This document shows positions 59,320-64,000 of a stretch of DNA of 64,000 bases, one piece after another. Each line of letters starts with the position of its first letter. The first letter of the stretch is position 1. This stretch comes from Novosphingobium sp. HII-3 (GTDB taxonomy: Bacteria; Pseudomonadota; Alphaproteobacteria; Sphingomonadales; Sphingomonadaceae): positions 1-64,000 of the forward strand of contig NZ_PPSM01000025.1 of assembly GCF_002916655.1 (NCBI RefSeq), in the 5' to 3' direction. Below the pieces are notes generated by a model, which saw only the letters and a program-made list of their open reading frames with translations, was not told where the DNA came from and searched no databases. A program made the position numbers and the translations under genes.

Positions 59320-60795
59320 TCAGAGTGGGTTGTCCAGCTCGATAATCGCCTCGTCGCTGGTGCGTTGCGTCGTCTTCAGCTGGCGGGCGGCCTTGAAGCT
59401 GGCGAGCACCGGGGCATCGCGCTCGTAGATGTCGTTGAAAGCCTTGAGCGTGCCGTCGATCGAACGGGCGAAGGTGAAGTACGTGAGATAGACCGGGAAC
59501 GTCCGCGTCATCTCAACCTTCTTGTACTTGCCGGCGCGCGAAAGCTCCGCCGCTTCGGCGGCCGGCATCTGGGCGCCGAGAATCGCCATGGTCATGCCCA
59601 GCTCCACCGCACGCTCGGTGCGAATGCAGCCGTGACTGAACGCACGAACTTCCGCGTCGAAGTACGACTTGGCTGGCGTGTCATGCAGGTAGATCGCATG
59701 CGGATTGGGCATGTCGATCTTCATCAGCCCCAGCGCGTTGTTCGGCCCCGGCTGTTGCACCACCGTAATCACGCCGTCGGCGTTCTTGTAGCCCTTGTAG
59801 CCGTTGTTCGCGGCCCAGCGGGGATTGTTGAGAACCTTGGCCCCCAGCCCTTCGCCCTTCACGATGGACTGCGGGACCGTCCAGGTGGGATTGAAGACCA
59901 CTGCGCTGACGGTTTCCGCCAGCTGGGGCGTTGCGGTGCGGCCAGGCTTGCCCACCACCGTCTTGTAGGTGCGCAGGATCTTGTCCTTCACCACCAGACG
60001 CAGCTGGAATTCCGGCACGTTGGTCATGAGGTAGACGGTACCCAGGTCACGAGCGAGCCACCGCCAGCGATCCATGTTCGCCTGGATCAGCGCACGGCGC
60101 TCCTTCTGAGCGGCGGGTGTCGCGTTCAGCGCGTCCTTGAGAGCGGCGTAGTCCGGGTTTGTCGGCGCGAGCCGGGCGACGACACCAGAGACGTCATGCT
60201 CCGACAGGGCCTGTGCCATCACCTGCTGGGTAGGCATGGTGTCCTGGTCCGGATCGACGGCAAACCACTGGACGCGCGCGGTCATGGGGGTGCGCCCGTC
60301 GCGCAGATCCTCGATCAGCCAACCGAAGACGCGGCTCGCCAGGGCGTCCAGTTCATCGCTTTCACCGCGTGCGATCGCGGCCTTGAGAGCGGCGGGCTGG
60401 TAGTCCGCCGGAACAAGGCCTTCCTTGCCGATGTACTCGATCGTCTTGAGCAGGGCCTGCGCATCCGAAAGGGTCCAGGGCATCACCGGCTCTGCCAGCG
60501 TGACCTCCTGGACGACAGGTCCAGAGCCGGCTGGGGCCGGCAGGCCGGGAGCGGGCGCGTTGACGGTACCGCCCGTTCCGGTACGCCCGGTGCCCTGCGC
60601 CGGAGCGGTCGCCGGAGCCGTCGGCACGGACTTGGGCGCCGCTGTCGCGGCAGGCTGCGGGGTCGCGGCGGCGGCCGGAAGCAGATCCTCGGGCAACTGG
60701 TTCCTGCCCTTCTGCGCCTGTGCGGCCTGCGCACTCAATGCGAGCAACGCCAACGTCGATGCGACGCCGGAACCAAACCGCTTGAAACTCACCAT
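59320..60795 (-). CDS. L,D-transpeptidase (YkuD/YcbB type)
   Basis: A 491-residue periplasmic enzyme that cross-links peptidoglycan. After a signal peptide (GVASTLALLALSAQAAQA) and a low-complexity Pro/Ala/Thr linker, a scaffold domain (about residues 110-220) is followed by the YkuD catalytic domain with YLHDTPAKSYF and S387-H-G-C390-IR, where Cys390 is the nucleophile. It resembles E. coli LdtD. Confidence 0.92.
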   Translation of the reverse strand: MVSFKRFGSGVASTLALLALSAQAAQAQKGRNQLPEDLLPAAAATPQPAATAAPKSVPTAPATAPAQGTGRTGTGGTVNAPAPGLPAPAGSGPVVQEVTLAEPVMPWTLSDAQALLKTIEYIGKEGLVPADYQPAALKAAIARGESDELDALASRVFGWLIEDLRDGRTPMTARVQWFAVDPDQDTMPTQQVMAQALSEHDVSGVVARLAPTNPDYAALKDALNATPAAQKERRALIQANMDRWRWLARDLGTVYLMTNVPEFQLRLVVKDKILRTYKTVVGKPGRTATPQLAETVSAVVFNPTWTVPQSIVKGEGLGAKVLNNPRWAANNGYKGYKNADGVITVVQQPGPNNALGLMKIDMPNPHAIYLHDTPAKSYFDAEVRAFSHGCIRTERAVELGMTMAILGAQMPAAEAAELSRAGKYKKVEMTRTFPVYLTYFTFARSIDGTLKAFNDIYERDAPVLASFKAARQLKTTQRTSDEAIIELDNPL

Positions 60796-60980
60796 ATTGC
60801 CTTGAAACCTGCCCGACTGGAGACCCTGGGAGCCTGATGGAAGAAGAAAGCGCGCCTGCAACGAAAGTTGCCATGCGGGCCGTTCCCGATGTGCCCCTAT
60901 ACGCCTCTTTCTTCAACCATGCGACCTGTCGCTGCGATGAATTGCTTGCGCACAACCTTGCGTCGGGCGACAGGCGAGGC

Positions 60981-61877
60981 ATGGTCGCTTTCCAGCCCCG
61001 CCCCGCTGCGCCGCTTGCGCCCGTGCTGGCCGTCGTGGCGGGGATTGCCGCGTTCAGCGTCATGGACGCGGCGATGAAGGCCGCGTCCCTGATGGTCGGC
61101 GTGGGAACGGCACTGCTCGTGCGCAACGTCATGGCCACCTTGCTGACCCTGCCGCTCTGGCTGGCGAAGGGGCGTCCGGTGCCCACCCGCAAGGTCGCGC
61201 TGCTGCACGTCCAGCGCTCCTGCGTGACCGCTGCGATGGCGGCTCTCTTCTTCCACGGCCTCGTTCGCATTCCGATGGCGGAAGGCATGGCTATTTCCTT
61301 CTTCGCCCCGATCATCGCGCTCTGGTTCGCCGCGCTTCTGCTCGGCGAGACCATCCGGCCCAACGCCGTCCTTGCCGCCCTGCTGGGACTTGCCGGAATG
61401 ATCGTCATCGCTGCGGATCGACTCGGAGCAGGCGAATATGGCCCCGATGCGGTGGAGGGCACGATCGCCATCGTGCTGTCGGCCGTGCTCTACGCGCTCA
61501 ACCTTGTCATGCAGCGCAAGCAGGCCATGCTGGCGGGGCCGGTGGAGATTGCCCTGTTCCAGAACATGAACGTGGCGCTGCTGCTGCTGGCCTTCTCCCC
61601 CTTCTACTGGACCATGCCCGATGCCACGAGCCTTGCCTGGGCGGGGCTGGGCGCGGTGCTCGCGACGACGGCTCTTCTTTTCCTTTCATGGGGCTATGCT
61701 CGGGCCGAAGCGCAGGTTCTGGTCCCTGTGGAATATACAGGCTTTCTGTGGGCTGCGCTGATGGGCTGGCTTATCTTCGGCGAACAGCTCGGGATGGGCG
61801 TGCTGGCCGGAGCGGGCCTTATCGTCCTCGGTTGCCTGATCGGCACGCGCGGGACACAAAAGGACACCTTGGGGTAA
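60981..61877 (+). CDS. DMT/EamA-family transporter
   Basis: A 298-residue membrane protein with ten hydrophobic segments in two EamA repeats (ARNVMATLLTLPLW-like first half, and VPVEYTGFLWAALMGWLIFGE in the second). Substrate unknown; relatives export amino acids or metabolites. The ATG at 60981 is preferred because the longer frame from 60837 overlaps the divergent transpeptidase region and begins with a hydrophilic extension. Confidence 0.8.
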   Translation: MVAFQPRPAAPLAPVLAVVAGIAAFSVMDAAMKAASLMVGVGTALLVRNVMATLLTLPLWLAKGRPVPTRKVALLHVQRSCVTAAMAALFFHGLVRIPMAEGMAISFFAPIIALWFAALLLGETIRPNAVLAALLGLAGMIVIAADRLGAGEYGPDAVEGTIAIVLSAVLYALNLVMQRKQAMLAGPVEIALFQNMNVALLLLAFSPFYWTMPDATSLAWAGLGAVLATTALLFLSWGYARAEAQVLVPVEYTGFLWAALMGWLIFGEQLGMGVLAGAGLIVLGCLIGTRGTQKDTLG

Positions 61878-62012
61878 CCGCTCTACCCCTTGACGTTGGT
61901 CCCCCAAGCGCGCATCGGCGGCGTGACGAATCCGCCTGTCGCACTGCAACACGGTAAAGGAGCGCCGCGAGGCAGCCCGCGAGAGGCATCACACAAGGGG
62001 ATAAAGCCCACT

Positions 62013-64000
<1,988 letters not shown>

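Overview
The window looks like a chromosomal segment of a GC-rich alphaproteobacterium of the order Sphingomonadales. The basis is recognition of protein families, not a database search: a Thr-nucleophile alkaline phosphatase like the one known from Sphingomonas, MetH split in two halves, a TonB receptor with a TetR regulator, large plasmid/ICE-type ParB and DUF932 genes, and the overall codon style. No rRNA, tRNA or CRISPR array was seen.

Layout. (1) 1-5.0 kb is mobile-element cargo: a large ParB-like gene and a DUF932 gene on the minus strand, each preceded by the same kind of folded 5' leader, then an IS1182-type insertion sequence. (2) 5.1-9.5 kb is a metal-resistance operon: arsR, a LMW-phosphatase-type arsenate reductase, a glutaredoxin-type arsC, the arsenite exporter acr3, arsH and the chromate transporter chrA. 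A perfect ArsR-type palindrome overlaps the arsR start codon. (3) 9.6-24.4 kb is a dense anti-phage island. A five-gene minus-strand operon (unknown protein, two related nuclease-like proteins, a Lit-like metallopeptidase, a GIY-YIG-like protein) faces a three-gene plus-strand operon (PD-(D/E)xK nuclease, TIR protein, HEPN protein). Then come an AbiE toxin-antitoxin pair with a perfect palindromic operator and a Gabija-like OLD nuclease/UvrD helicase pair with a third, unrecognised gene. (4) From 24.7 kb on the sequence is ordinary chromosome, with no integrase or att site visible at the junction.

Core region: TonB receptor and TetR regulator; a small exported protein; tldD; a zinc-finger protein; azoR; gyrB; a Ubi-type hydroxylase with an alkaline phosphatase; dsbD; an M16 peptidase pair (one active, one lacking the zinc motif); a MidA-type methyltransferase with lgt; glnD; bdhA; asd; gltX; a tiny lipoprotein; a methionine operon (ArsR-methyltransferase fusion, metF, metH N-half, GNAT acetyltransferase, metH C-half); recQ; an L,D-transpeptidase; a DMT transporter; and aconitase acnA, cut by the window end.

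The best candidates for undescribed biology are the two head-to-head operons at 9.8-17.4 kb, the extra gene of the Gabija-like operon, and the repeated leader that can hide the ribosome-binding site of the ParB and DUF932 genes.
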